From: Aurifilum marmelostoma
Lineage: Eukaryota; Ascomycota; Sordariomycetes; Diaporthales; Cryphonectriaceae
Assembly (NCBI GenBank): GCA_027559495.1
Contig: JAMXSV010000023.1
Coordinates: forward strand, 558,001-622,000
DNA length: 64,000 nucleotides
Reading direction: 5' to 3'
Positions 22,495 to 32,651 of this stretch are shown here, in pieces. The notes beneath the pieces were generated by a model that saw only the letters and a program-made list of their open reading frames with translations, searched no databases and was not told the origin of the DNA. A program made the translations under genes and the position numbers. Each line of letters starts with the position of its first letter. Position 1 is the first letter of the stretch.

Positions 22495-24254
22495 ATGAAG
22501 GTTACTTTCAAGGTATGTGTCAGATGCGCCCGCTCCCACCACGGCCACCTCCTCCCCCCATCACGCCTCCCACGCCCTGTGCCTGCTATCATGCTGCACA
22601 GACTGTGAGTAATTGAAGCTGACATGTCCTCTTCTGTCCATCAGGACCTCAAGCAGCAGAAATTCGTCATCGAATGCGAACCCTCCGACCTGGTATGCGA
22701 TTGCCTCCCCCCCCCCCAAAGAGACCTAACCTCCTCGCCCTGGCCACACAACATCTAGGCCCCAGGCCAGCATACAACAATATTTCTTGGGCTTCCTTAC
22801 ATCTTCTTTCACGCCATGGCTGACTTTGAGAGCAGGTCTCGTCTGTCAAGGACAAGATCTCTGCTGAGAAGGGGTGGGACCGCGGGCTGTTGAAGTTGAT
22901 TCATGCAGGTATGATGATGGCATTCCTTGCCCCCCAGGCCTGTGATGCGACAATGCCCACTGACACCCCAACCACAGGCAAGATCCTAAAGGATGAAGAG
23001 ACTGTTGAGAGCTACAAGATTGAGGAGAAGGGCTTTGTTGTCTGTGTTGTGAACAAGGTATGCCCTGCCCTGCCCTGCCCTGCCCTGCCCAGTCCTCCTG
23101 CCTTGCCACTTCCACGTGCTGATCATGTTCCGATCTTGCAGCCCAAAGCCGAGCCCAAGGCCGCTGCCTCCTCATCTTCCACGGTGCCCGCAACTCCCGC
23201 TCCAGCCGCCACCACCTCGTCCACGCCCGCTCCTCCAGCCGCTCCGGCCGCGACGACCTCAGCTCCCGCTGCTGCTGCTGCCGCGCCAGCGACTCCCACC
23301 CCCGCCGCCCGGACTTCCGAGGCCAACTACAACGACCCCAATGCCCTGGCCACAGGAGACCAGCGCGCCGAGGCGATCGCGAATATGGAGGCTATGGGTT
23401 TTGAGCGGAGTCAGATTGATGCTGCCATGCGCGCCGCCTTCTTCAACCCCGATCGCGCCGTGGAGTACCTCTTGACTGTGAGCACGGGTGCCGAGACACG
23501 CCCTCTCTTGGTGGCAAACATGACTGACATATGCAACAGGGTATCCCCGACAATGTGCAACAAGAACAGCAGCGCCCCGCCGCGCCCGCCGCACAGCAGC
23601 CTGCCGCCGCCGCCACCCCGGCAGCCCCCGCTGCTGCTGCTGCTGCCGCCGCTGGTGGTGATGACGGCAACGTGAACCTGTTCGATCTCGCCGCACAACA
23701 GGGACGTGGTGGCTCTGGAGCTGCTGCCGGCCGACCTGCTGCCGCCGGTGCTGGGACTGGAGGCCTGGCCGCTGCCGCGGCTGCTGCTTCTGCTCAGGGG
23801 TTTGGTAACTTGGACTTTCTGCGCAACAATGCCCAGTTCCAGCAGCTCCGTCAGGTCGTCCAGCAGCAGCCCCAGATGCTCGAGCCGATCCTGCAGCAGC
23901 TTGGTGCCAGCAACCCCCAGCTTGCGCAGCTGATCGCCGCGAACCCTGACCAGTTCCTCAGCCTGCTCGGTGAGGATGCCGACGATGATGCTCCTCTGCC
24001 CCCCGGTGCCCAGGCCATTGCCGTTACCGAGGAGGAGCGCGATGCTATCGAGCGTGTACGTACTTGAGAGATTATATCAGTGTTTTTCGCTCTGGACATG
24101 TTGGACTGACCGACCTCTCGCGCAGCTGTGCCGCCTTGGTTTCGATCGTGACCAGGCCATCCAGGCCTATTTCGCATGCGACAAGAACGAGGAGCTCGCT
24201 GCCAACTTCTTGTTTGACCAGCCCGACGACGAGGAACCTCCTGCTGCCCAGTGA
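22495..24254 (+). CDS. rad23: RAD23, ubiquitin-like/UBA shuttle and nucleotide-excision-repair factor
   Basis: Seven exons (22495-22512, 22645-22692, 22836-22908, 22978-23057, 23142-23477, 23540-24055, 24126-24254) join exactly to 399 aa, close to yeast Rad23 (398 aa). Residues 1-73 are the ubiquitin-like domain that docks on the proteasome (KGW and KIL motifs, ending CVVNK). An Ala/Pro/Thr linker follows. UBA1 is at about 138-183 (MEAMGFERSQ, AVEYLL), the XPC/Rad4-binding STI1 module at about 274-329 (FLRNNAQFQQLR, LLQLIAANP-type core) and UBA2 at about 348-390 (LCRLGFDRDQAIQAYFACDKN). The protein stabilises Rad4 at DNA lesions and carries ubiquitylated substrates to the proteasome. Four introns cluster in the ubiquitin-like part; exon 1 codes only six residues. 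Intron 4 contains six TGCCC pentamers. Confidence 0.97.
23061..23090. repeat. (TGCCC)6 pentanucleotide repeat in rad23 intron 4
   Basis: Six perfect copies begin four bases into the 84-nt intron 4, immediately after the GTA of the donor site. Confidence 0.95.
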
Positions 24255-25070
24255 AAAGAGTGTGAAGTCTTCTATAGCCAACGAGCATATCGGGTGTGTC
24301 AACCTTCTCTCTTTCTCTTTTTGGAGGCAGCATGATCGTGGTACGAGGATGGAACAGGCATGAAATCAGGTCTAATGCGCGCTCTGGGTCTAATTTACGT
24401 ATAAATCCAAGCGTTTGGGTCTATCGATGCATCTGTCGGTGCTTCTGCGCGCAAGGTACTTGCTTAGTGGGGAGTACACTGGGGAATCACTTTCCAATGG
24501 GCACCTCACCTGGAGATATCATCGAAATGCTTTGCTGTGCAATAACTATTCCAAACCGTCTTAACAAGAGAGAGAATAAAAAATTCGAGAGTTGTAGTTC
24601 CCAGCCCGAATGCGCATGGTTGTGCTAAGTCTTGGTATTTTATGGAGCAGCCTCCAAGAAAGTCAAGTCAGCTTCGCAGGCGGATTACATACAAAGTCAA
24701 AGCCTATTACGGTAAGGAGATTTGACTCTGGAAGAAGCTGCTCGTTATGAGTATCGTGAAAGGATTGATCTCAGATAGACAAGGTCACCTTCTATATACA
24801 TACTGAAGATCAGAATACACTGTATAAAAGACATGTCATGTAATGTCCTGCCTTGTATGATAGCGTCTGACGGAGGATATTTACCTCCCGCTTGCGCGTC
24901 TGAGGGATGTGTGTCGCTCTCAAGTCGTTCATAAGAGTGAATAGAGAAACAGAAACAGGCTGCAAGCCCGAGCCCCAAACGCCAAAGATCCACGCTCACT
25001 GTAGCCCAACGCCGAAGAAGGAAAACAAAAGTCCAGTCTGCCACTGGATACTTGCCGGAGCCACAGACAC
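24255..25070. other. Intergenic region between convergent rad23 and bdp1
   Basis: No gene, long repeat or structured RNA is seen. The 0.8 kb must hold both 3' UTRs. Confidence 0.6.
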
Positions 25071-27173
25071 TCAAACGCCGAAACCGCTAGCAAATACAGA
25101 AGACACGTTGCCACCACGCCGCCCACCCCTCCCGCGCCCACGGCCGGCTCCATGGCCGTACGAGGAGTTGGTGGGCAAGTCGGTCTCGTCGATAACATCG
25201 GGGTCGATGCCGACACCATATTTGGCGCCGGGGTTGGGCTCCTCCTTGTGTCTGCCCCTGTCCTTGGCCGCCGCCGCTGCAGAGGAGGAGCCATTCGTGG
25301 TGGCGCCGGCCACCTCGCCATCCCCGCCGTGGTGTCCAGGATGCTGACCCTTGCCCTTGTCCTTGCCGATGGGGTCGCCCTTCCTCTTGCCCATCAGCTC
25401 GTCGCGCTTCCTCTTGGCCTCGGCGGCGAGCTCCTCCTCGAGGCGCCTCGTCTCGGCCTCGCGCTCCTCCCGCAGCCGGGCGAGCTCGTCCTCGATGACC
25501 TTGGAGTCCTCGAGGCCGTCCGCCCCGCCGACCGCGTCCAGGTCCATCGCGGTGTCCTTCTCCCCGATGATACACTTGTTCACACCGACGGGGTTGGCGC
25601 GTTCCTCGCGGTTGAACTTGAGCTTGATCTGCCGCCTGGTCCTGTTGCCGCCAAACATCTTGGATATCATGTTGAAGTCGGTGCCGAACATGCGCAGGCC
25701 AAGATAGAACTTCTTGGTCTCCTCGCTGGTCCAATTGCTCTTTGGCGGCAGCCGCTTCATATGCGACTGCTGGTTGACGCGGTTGCTAAACTCGTTCTCC
25801 TCCCTGACCTCGAGCTCCCCGCGGTTCCTGGCCGCCTCGGCGTGGCGGTCGTATTGTGCCGACTCCTCGTTCGCGACAATCTGTCCGTTGAGAACGCGGA
25901 TGGAGATGCCTGTAGGCAGATCATGGACTGGAGATGGCGGGGCTTGTGCCGGGGTAGGAGTGGAGGCACTGGGGTTCGGCGTGCCGTCCTCTGAGCCTCC
26001 CTTGAATAAGTCGTCACCCTCCTGCAGCCTGCCCTGTTTGATGAGACGTTGTTTCAAGGCGTCGCGCTTTTTCTCGAGGTCAGCCTCGCGGATCTTTTGG
26101 CCATCTTTCCACCTCTTGCCTGTCTTGATATCTCTAGTCAATTCCCCCACCGTCATGATCATGGGATTAATCTGGAGGTCCTCCGCGTCCTCTGGTGTGA
26201 CTAATCGCTTGCGACGCCTCTTCTTTGACTGATCAGGCTCGCCGTCCTCTGGCCCCGTGTCTCCAGCATCAGCCTCTGGGCCGAGCTCGTCGACATCAGC
26301 CGTCTTGCGCTTCCTGGTGGGTTTGCGTTTTGTAGCAGCCGTGCTCTCGGCACTCTCGGCCCCTTCTCGCTGGGAATCTTCATCTGCCCCGTCCGTAACA
26401 GACTTCTTTTTCCGCGGTGCTCTTTTCTTCTTGGTCGCATCTGCGCCGGCCTCTGCCTCGCCCTCGCCTGTAGTGCCTGCTGTCTTGCGCTTCCTGGGTT
26501 GTCGAGGTGCTTGCTTCTTGGTCTTCGCAGGCGCTTCTGTGCCAACGCTGGCCTCGTGTCCTTCGCCGTCAGTAGTCGGAGTGGGCAAGGGCAGAGCTGT
26601 TGGGGCAGGAGGGGCTTCGGGCGCCGTAGTCTCGGCAGCGGACTGTGGTTTCCAGGCCGACTTTGCTCGACCGGTACTACTGGTGGTGCTCTTGCCACGA
26701 GCTGTGGATTTGGCCACGGTCGCAGGTGGAGTCTCAGATACGCTGCCCGTCGCTGCCCCATCGGTTGCTTGTTCTGTAGAGTCAGCAGATTGCTCTGCCT
26801 GTAGTGTACCTGCCGTCTGGGGCTCAACGGCGGACTTGGCGGCTGGGGCAACTCGACGCGGTTTGGGTTTCTTGGGTGCTGTCGCATGCGTAGCTAGGTC
26901 TTGTGCCGTAGCTGTAACCGTGGAAACCACATCGGTCGCGGTCGTCTCGACAATTCCCTCGGGCCTTGACTCAACAGTGGTTGGTGGTGGAGTCACGACG
27001 CCCTGAGACGGGCCTGGGGTGGGATCCTGAGCAGGCGGTGCGCTGGCCTGTGTGTCGGCAGCCTGTGACTGTGCTGAGGACTGTGCAGCCAGGTTTGGCG
27101 CGGGTCTTCGTCTGGCAATGGGTGCTTTGGGCTTGAAGGCGCCCGCGCCGGGCTTCTTCAACATGGAACTCAT
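25071..27173 (-). CDS. bdp1: BDP1, B'' subunit of RNA polymerase III initiation factor TFIIIB
   Basis: One exon codes 700 aa. The N-terminal 300 residues are basic, Pro/Ala/Thr-rich and disordered, with several KKKRAPRKKK-type nuclear-localisation stretches. A conserved block near residues 330-385 contains MTVGELTRDIKTGKRWKDG. The SANT/Myb-like domain is at about residues 476-530 (NWTSEETKKFYLGLRMFGTDF, then FGGNRTRRQIKLKFNREE), which is diagnostic of Bdp1. A charged coiled segment (EEREAETRRLEEEL) follows, and the C-terminus is RG-rich. Together with TBP and Brf1, Bdp1 completes TFIIIB and opens tRNA, 5S and U6 promoters. The protein is longer than yeast Bdp1 (594 aa) because of the N-terminal extension. 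It starts 766 bp from the divergent bre1 start, so the two probably share a promoter region. Confidence 0.93.
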   Translation of the reverse strand: MSSMLKKPGAGAFKPKAPIARRRPAPNLAAQSSAQSQAADTQASAPPAQDPTPGPSQGVVTPPPTTVESRPEGIVETTATDVVSTVTATAQDLATHATAPKKPKPRRVAPAAKSAVEPQTAGTLQAEQSADSTEQATDGAATGSVSETPPATVAKSTARGKSTTSSTGRAKSAWKPQSAAETTAPEAPPAPTALPLPTPTTDGEGHEASVGTEAPAKTKKQAPRQPRKRKTAGTTGEGEAEAGADATKKKRAPRKKKSVTDGADEDSQREGAESAESTAATKRKPTRKRKTADVDELGPEADAGDTGPEDGEPDQSKKRRRKRLVTPEDAEDLQINPMIMTVGELTRDIKTGKRWKDGQKIREADLEKKRDALKQRLIKQGRLQEGDDLFKGGSEDGTPNPSASTPTPAQAPPSPVHDLPTGISIRVLNGQIVANEESAQYDRHAEAARNRGELEVREENEFSNRVNQQSHMKRLPPKSNWTSEETKKFYLGLRMFGTDFNMISKMFGGNRTRRQIKLKFNREERANPVGVNKCIIGEKDTAMDLDAVGGADGLEDSKVIEDELARLREEREAETRRLEEELAAEAKRKRDELMGKRKGDPIGKDKGKGQHPGHHGGDGEVAGATTNGSSSAAAAAKDRGRHKEEPNPGAKYGVGIDPDVIDETDLPTNSSYGHGAGRGRGRGGRRGGNVSSVFASGFGV

Positions 27174-27938
27174 CCTGCAGGCTCAGTCTCGTTCAGCCTC
27201 CGTCTTTCAAAAGTCTCTGTGTCCTAGGGTCGAGCGGCCTGTTCTTCATGGCAACCAATGGTTCATCGAGGAGACCAGTGCAGTCAATATTGGTGTCCCG
27301 GCGAGGTGGACGCAGCAGGCAGGAGGACGGGGTGCAGGCTCCGTACGCTGCTCTGCTTGCTGCTTTGGTTTGATGCAGGAACCAGACGTCAAGGCTGCGG
27401 ATAAAGTCGATCTTTGAACGCGACAACCAGATTTTGGTGGGGCTTGACATGCGACCCCCCTGGCGACGGTGGGGCGAGGTCTGCTAGAGCCTCCGCGTTG
27501 AATCAGCAGGGGCTGCTAACAACCTTGATAAGCAGCCCCTTCTATGGCCAGATCGATACTAGCCCGTTTCTGCCGCCTAGCGCATTCCGACGCCTGGTTT
27601 CCGGTCCCAACTCTGCAACTGTCGCTCTCCTCTAGGCGTGAAAACTCTCCTCCATTCTTCCCTCCCACCCCCCAAGGCCAAATGTCGGACGCTGGCCACA
27701 CAACTCCACCCGTCAACTTTTCTTCCCTCTTGAACCCAGCACCACCACGACGACATCATCATCCAGGGCATCGCCAGGTCAACGTGCACTCTCGAGATCC
27801 CCCATGACAGTCTCATCCGCCCGTCGGACCTTCTGAGTCGCACCGCGCTGGCCCTCTGCGCAGCCTGATTGCCGACTTTTTCCCATGCCTGTTGCCACCT
27901 CTCCCGCAGCCCTTCTCCCTACCTCTCCTATCGTCAAG
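27174..27938. promoter_or_regulatory. Divergent promoter region of bdp1 and bre1
   Basis: The 765 bp between the two ATGs holds the 5' ends of both genes. An in-frame upstream ATG for bre1 lies at 27885. No long homopolymer is present, unlike in most other spacers of the window. No specific factor site is called. Confidence 0.55.
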
Positions 27939-30699
27939 ATGGAGGACAGGAAGAGACCCATCAGCAGCGCTGAGGATGCCGCCCTCCCGCCAAGCAAGCG
28001 ACAACAGGTCAATGGAAGCAGCAAGTCGCGTGACGATGCTGGCGACGAGGCCTGGATCGAGGTGAGTTCGACCTACCACCGCCCATCATTCATCTTGTCA
28101 GGGACGCCGTCCTCCTCCCTCCCTACCACCACTACACACACGCACACACGCACACACGCACACACACACACATACACACGTATACCTCTCTGCATTGGAT
28201 ATTCCTGCTGTGCAGCATGCAAAGATGATGGCGCCGTTATCCTCTTGAATCCTCGGGGCCCGAGTCACCATGAGCGTCTGCTCAGTCGTTCAGTGCTAAT
28301 GCGTGGCTTGCTGGCCTCAGCATGCCGGGCTGTCAGGTCCACAAATGCTCCTCTCCCCACAGCCGACGGGCTTCATCTCCTCCACCTGTCCCTGAATGGT
28401 CGCTACATTTTTCCAAATCATCCCATCGAGAACCCCGATCGAACATGGAGGCTGACTGTTGGGTTTTCAGAGCTATCAAAAGGATGCCATCTACCGGCAG
28501 ATGCTCGAGTACAAGAGAGAAAAAACGCGTTTGGAATCCCGCCTGGAAGACTTGAGTAACAAGTACGAATATTACGATGACCACCTCAGGATCATTGATG
28601 CTTGGTGGTTGCAGGTAAGACGCGACTTCCCCCCCCCCCCCTCTCGTGCGCTTACACACTGCTGACATCATGAAAGCTTTTACAAGAAGTCCAGCTTTTA
28701 GCAGAAGGTATCATAACTGATGATAATGGAGGTACGTCTGCCTGTGGAGAGGAGAACCCTTTTCATGTCTCTTGTGCATCATCGGTACTGATCAGCTCCT
28801 GCTTCCAGATATCCAACCTTCAACAGGCCTTGGGTTTCAAGACAGCCCGTCCTTCAAGAGTCATCTGGCAGAGAAAGCAGGTAGCATCAGATCGGCTCTC
28901 GACTCCCTTCTCCGGCGTTTAGCTGCCAACAAAGGCGACGTCAAGCCTGATGTTGCCGACCTCGAATCCAAGGTCAAGGCGCTATTGGCAAAGCAGAAGG
29001 AGGACAAAGTCCAGCTGGAGGGCCTCATACAAAAGAAGGATGAGTTGTCTGCAAGTTTGGACGCGGCCATGCTGCGCGCCGTCAAGGCTGAAAAGAAACT
29101 CGACAGGGCCAAGAGCGCCCAGGTCCAAAAGATGGAACAGCAGGCCATAGGACAGGCGCTCAGTCGGCCATCCCCGGCTGCCGAAGAGAAGAACGGAAAC
29201 GGCCCCAGCCCGACCACCGGCAATGACGAAGCACTGCGGCTCAAATATGAGGAGGCAATGGCTGGCGAGACGAGGCTGAAGGCTCAGCTTGACGCGGCAA
29301 TGTCGGAGATCAAGACGCTGAAGGAGGAGAATTCTACTCTCCAGATGCGCAGAGAGGGCACCACGGACGAGGACTTTGTGCGCACGGATGTTTTCAAGGC
29401 CTTCAAGGGCCAGAACGAGGACCTTATCAAAAGGGTCAACGATCTAGAGGTCATCAACAAGCAACTGCGACACGAGGCTGAGAAGCTACAGGCTGAGCGG
29501 TCGTCCTTCCGGACCCAGTTGGAGCGCGAGGCACAGGCCGTCACTGCGGACCTCGAGGACCAGATATTGTCGAGGGACCAGGATCTAACCCGAATCCGTT
29601 CGGCCAGGGACGAGCTGCTCGCGGAGCTAGGTGTACGAAAGAACGCGCAGGATCAAGAACGCACGTCGATCGAGAACTTGAAGGAGCTCGTAGGGGCTAA
29701 GGAGAACCGGATCGCTGCCCTCGAAATGGAACTCGAACGACTGCGCCCCGATGCAGACGCCATGATGTCCGGGAATGACCCTGATCTGGAGGCACTCGGG
29801 CCCGAGGAGCTGCGCCAAAAGTACACCAAGCTGAAGAGGGAGCTCGAGGCCCTCGCACAGGAGCTGCCAGCCATCGAAAAGGCCTACAAGCGGTCTATGA
29901 CACTCTCCCAGAAGAAGGTCATGGATCAGGTTGCGGCCGAAGAACGGATGTCGATACTGATCCAGGAGAAGAGCAAGGCCGATCAGAAGTACTTTGCTGC
30001 GCGCAAAGATGCCGATATTCGCAACAACGAGATCAAGACACTTCGGCAACAAAATGGCAAGAGCTCGGAGATTATCGCGGCACTCAAAGACCACGACTCG
30101 CAGGCGCGCACGCTCAACAGCAACCTCGAAAAGCAGCTCACGGATCTAAAGCAGTCCAACATCGCCATCCTAGAGGAGAACCGGGCTCTGAAATCATCAA
30201 CGGCTGACGCGATCCGTCGGGCTGACCAGGTCAAGACGCAGATTGCCGAGCTTCAAAACCTGGTCAAATCCAAGGACTCAATAGCGGTCAATGTCAAGGA
30301 GCAGGCCAATATCTACCAGGTCGAGGTCGAGAAGCTGAAGAAGCGGGTCGAAAATGCCCACAAGGAGCGTGATACCTGGAAGAAGAAGAGCCTGAGCAAC
30401 ATTTCCCCAGGCGAAGAGCTGCTGAACGTAAGTTTTTTTTTTTTTTTTTTGTCAATTGCAGCCTGTTGGTCATCTTTGTGGCGTTTTATTGACAAATGAC
30501 ACAGAATATCCTCTGGTGTAATGTCTGCCGCAAGGACCGCAACGACAGGGTAATCACGACATGTGGCCACATCCTCTGTAAGAACTGCGCAGAAGATCGA
30601 ATCATCAACCGCATGCGAGGTTGTCCCATCTGTACCACGAGATACGACAAGAACAACATCGTGCCGATATATTTGACATCAGCTGATGAGGAGACATGA
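27939..30699 (+). CDS. bre1: BRE1, RING E3 ubiquitin ligase for histone H2B
   Basis: Five exons (27939-28061, 28471-28614, 28677-28731, 28809-30427, 30505-30699) join exactly to 711 aa. The N-terminus is MEDRKRP with a basic PSKR motif, typical of the family. Exon 2 carries the YRQM and HLRIIDAWWLQ block that contacts Rad6 in this family. Residues about 130-640 are almost entirely coiled coil. The last exon codes the C-terminal RING (CNVC at about 652-655, CGH, CKNC, CPIC). With the E2 Rad6, Bre1 mono-ubiquitylates the H2B C-terminal lysine on transcribed genes, which is required for H3K4 and H3K79 methylation. I chose the ATG at 27939 (A at -3, G at +4) over the in-frame ATG at 27885, which would add 18 residues without family similarity. 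Intron 1 is long (409 nt) and contains a CA repeat; the last intron starts GTAAG followed by 18 T. Confidence 0.95.
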
Positions 30700-31496
30700 G
30701 AGGTCACGTAACGACTGAGGTGGTGGGTGCATCCCCAAACGTCTCCTGGACCTGTCGACGACAGCGGAGCCACAGCGGCAAATTGGGCGTACTGAGACGA
30801 CGCTCTCTTCTTTGTGCTAGTACGCGGGTGGCGCAGTTCAAGATTATTTTTGACTCGCCTTGGTGAAGACGGACGGGTTTGTGTAATTTTTTACCAGTAT
30901 CAGGAGCGGATCCATACCTTTCAATACCCGGGGCAGCACTTTTGAAGAAAGGGAAGGGCGGTTCATCTGAGTTTTGAGGGGGGCGCGTATGGCAGGTTGT
31001 GTGACATGTACATTTGAAACTGTTTGACTTGGGAAAGACAAGTAAGTACCCACGGCACGGTGTGGGCGGGCACAGTCACGATCAGGCAGGCAGGCAGGCG
31101 TCTTTGAGAGGAGAAGCTTTGATTACTCGATGAGTTGTTTTCAGGATGGCTCAGGGTATGCAGATGGATAATCGGCATGAGGTCAAAAATCAGAGGCCTT
31201 CGACAAAGGAGGCTGTTTTCAGTATACCACCCCGTCCTATTGGCAAAGCGAAACAAGGACACATTGTGTAGGAGCGTAGTCAGTATATGTACCGGCACTC
31301 ATCCAAAAAAAAAAAAAAAAAAAGACCCCCACAAGAAAGGGCAGTGGTCCATTGTTATCCATCAGCTATATGTCTGTGACCAAGCTGAGGCCGTTTCAGG
31401 CTCATAGGTTGTGGGCTCATACACGGCCTGTGTGTGTGTGTGTGCATGTAGGTGCCTGTGTGCTACAAAGGCCCCTCGTGATTGGTTCTCTTCCCA
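30700..31496. other. Intergenic region between convergent bre1 and the SARAF gene
   Basis: No gene is seen. It holds A19 at 31305-31323 and a short GT tract near 31428-31445. Both 3' UTRs lie here. Confidence 0.6.
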
Positions 31497-32651
31497 TCAA
31501 CGCCGACTGGTCGAGCCAAAACCAGTACTCTCGTACCGCGAACTGCTCATTCCCGATCCGCTGCGAGATGAACCTCCTGGCGAGTCGGACCTCGACGGGG
31601 CAGATGCGCCGCTTGTCCTGGTTCCCCCGCTTCCAAACCACGAACTGCTCGGCGCCGGGGGGTTGTTGCTGTTGTTCCGCCGGCTTCCCGCATAGTACCC
31701 AGCTGCTGCCCCCGCGGCGCCGCTGAGGAGACTGCTCTGCCAACTGCTCCCGCCGCTGTTGCTGCCCCCAGTCGTCCTGGAGCCGCTCCCTGTAGACTTT
31801 CTCGCCCCGCTGCTGCCTCCTCCAGACTTCCGCGGCTGGCTCCGGCCAGCACCGAACCCAGGGTAGGGTGGTGGCGGGTCATCCCACCCATCACCGCCAC
31901 CGCCACCACCTCCTCCACCGGTGATGCGACGTGGCGCGGTGGGGCGGTTCGGCGAGCGCATCTCCTGCACCAGGGAGTACACGATCCACAGGACCACGGC
32001 TCCAAAGATGATCCAGAACAGCGTGACGAAGAGCTGGTCCCCGCCGCGGCGGTTGTTGTCTGGTCTGTCAAAGGGGGAGGAGGCATGGTGGCTTTTGGTG
32101 GCCCTCTGGCCCCATCGCTCCTCGCCCAGCGGGGTCAGGGCGAGGCGGTACTCGACGCCGCAGGAGCCCTTGAGGATGTAGGGGTCGTCTGGGCCGGTGT
32201 AGCCTTCACAGATGACATCGGTCGAGCCTGGATACCACTGTCGTCAACTTTTGCTGGCGTTTTCTCTCTCGATCGTAGGTGGATGAGTGCAGATGGTAAC
32301 AAAGGGAAACACACGGGGAGACCACGCACCTAGTTTCAGCTCCGGGGGCAGCTGGGCGGTGCAGCTCCACTGGATGTCCTCCGAGTCGTAGCCCGAGCCT
32401 CTGTTCTCGCAGCGCATGAGGTCGACGGCATACTGGTCGCACAGGCCTGGCGAGGAGATGCACTTGAGCTGGGGGATGGCGGAGACGCGGCGGTGCGAGG
32501 TCTGGCGGTCGCCGCGGAGGGTGATGGACTCGACCTGGGAGAGGAGGATGGCGTCGCGGGGCTTGGTGGCGGCGACGGGAGCGGATAGGAGGGAGGCGAG
32601 GAAGAGGAGGAAGGTGATGGTGGTCATGCTGGTGGTCATGCTGGTGGTCAT
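31497..32651 (-). CDS. SARAF-family ER membrane protein (store-operated calcium entry regulator homologue)
   Basis: Two minus-strand exons (32651-32330 and 32227-31497) join exactly to 350 aa. A signal peptide (residues 1-27) is followed by a luminal domain with LLSQVESITLRGDRQTS, RRVSAIPQLKC, MRCENRGSGYD, IQWSCTAQLPPELKLG, ICEGY and LKGSCGVEY, with regularly spaced cysteines. This is the SARAF/TMEM66 (DUF1183) signature. One transmembrane helix lies at about residues 174-197. The cytosolic tail is Gly/Ser/Arg-rich with a DDPPPPYPGF motif, which resembles PPxY-type WW-domain or ubiquitin-ligase sites. In animals SARAF sits in the ER and promotes slow inactivation of STIM-Orai calcium entry. 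Fungi are generally thought to lack STIM and Orai, so the fungal role is unclear. Three in-frame ATGs (32651, 32639, 32627) lie in a 12-bp tandem repeat; the first is used here. Confidence 0.9.
32625..32651 (-). repeat. Tandem 12-bp repeat carrying three start codons
   Basis: Two copies of ATGACCACCAGC followed by ATGACCACC on the coding strand place three in-frame ATGs at the SARAF start, ahead of the hydrophobic signal-peptide core. Confidence 0.9.

Noticed and set aside
27885..27938. Upstream in-frame ATG of bre1 as the start
   Set aside because: The 18 added residues have no family resemblance, and the 27939 ATG begins the conserved MEDRKRP with a better context.
28133..28180. CA-rich array as a CRISPR or minisatellite locus
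   Set aside because: It is a simple dinucleotide-type repeat inside a spliceosomal intron, with no spacers.
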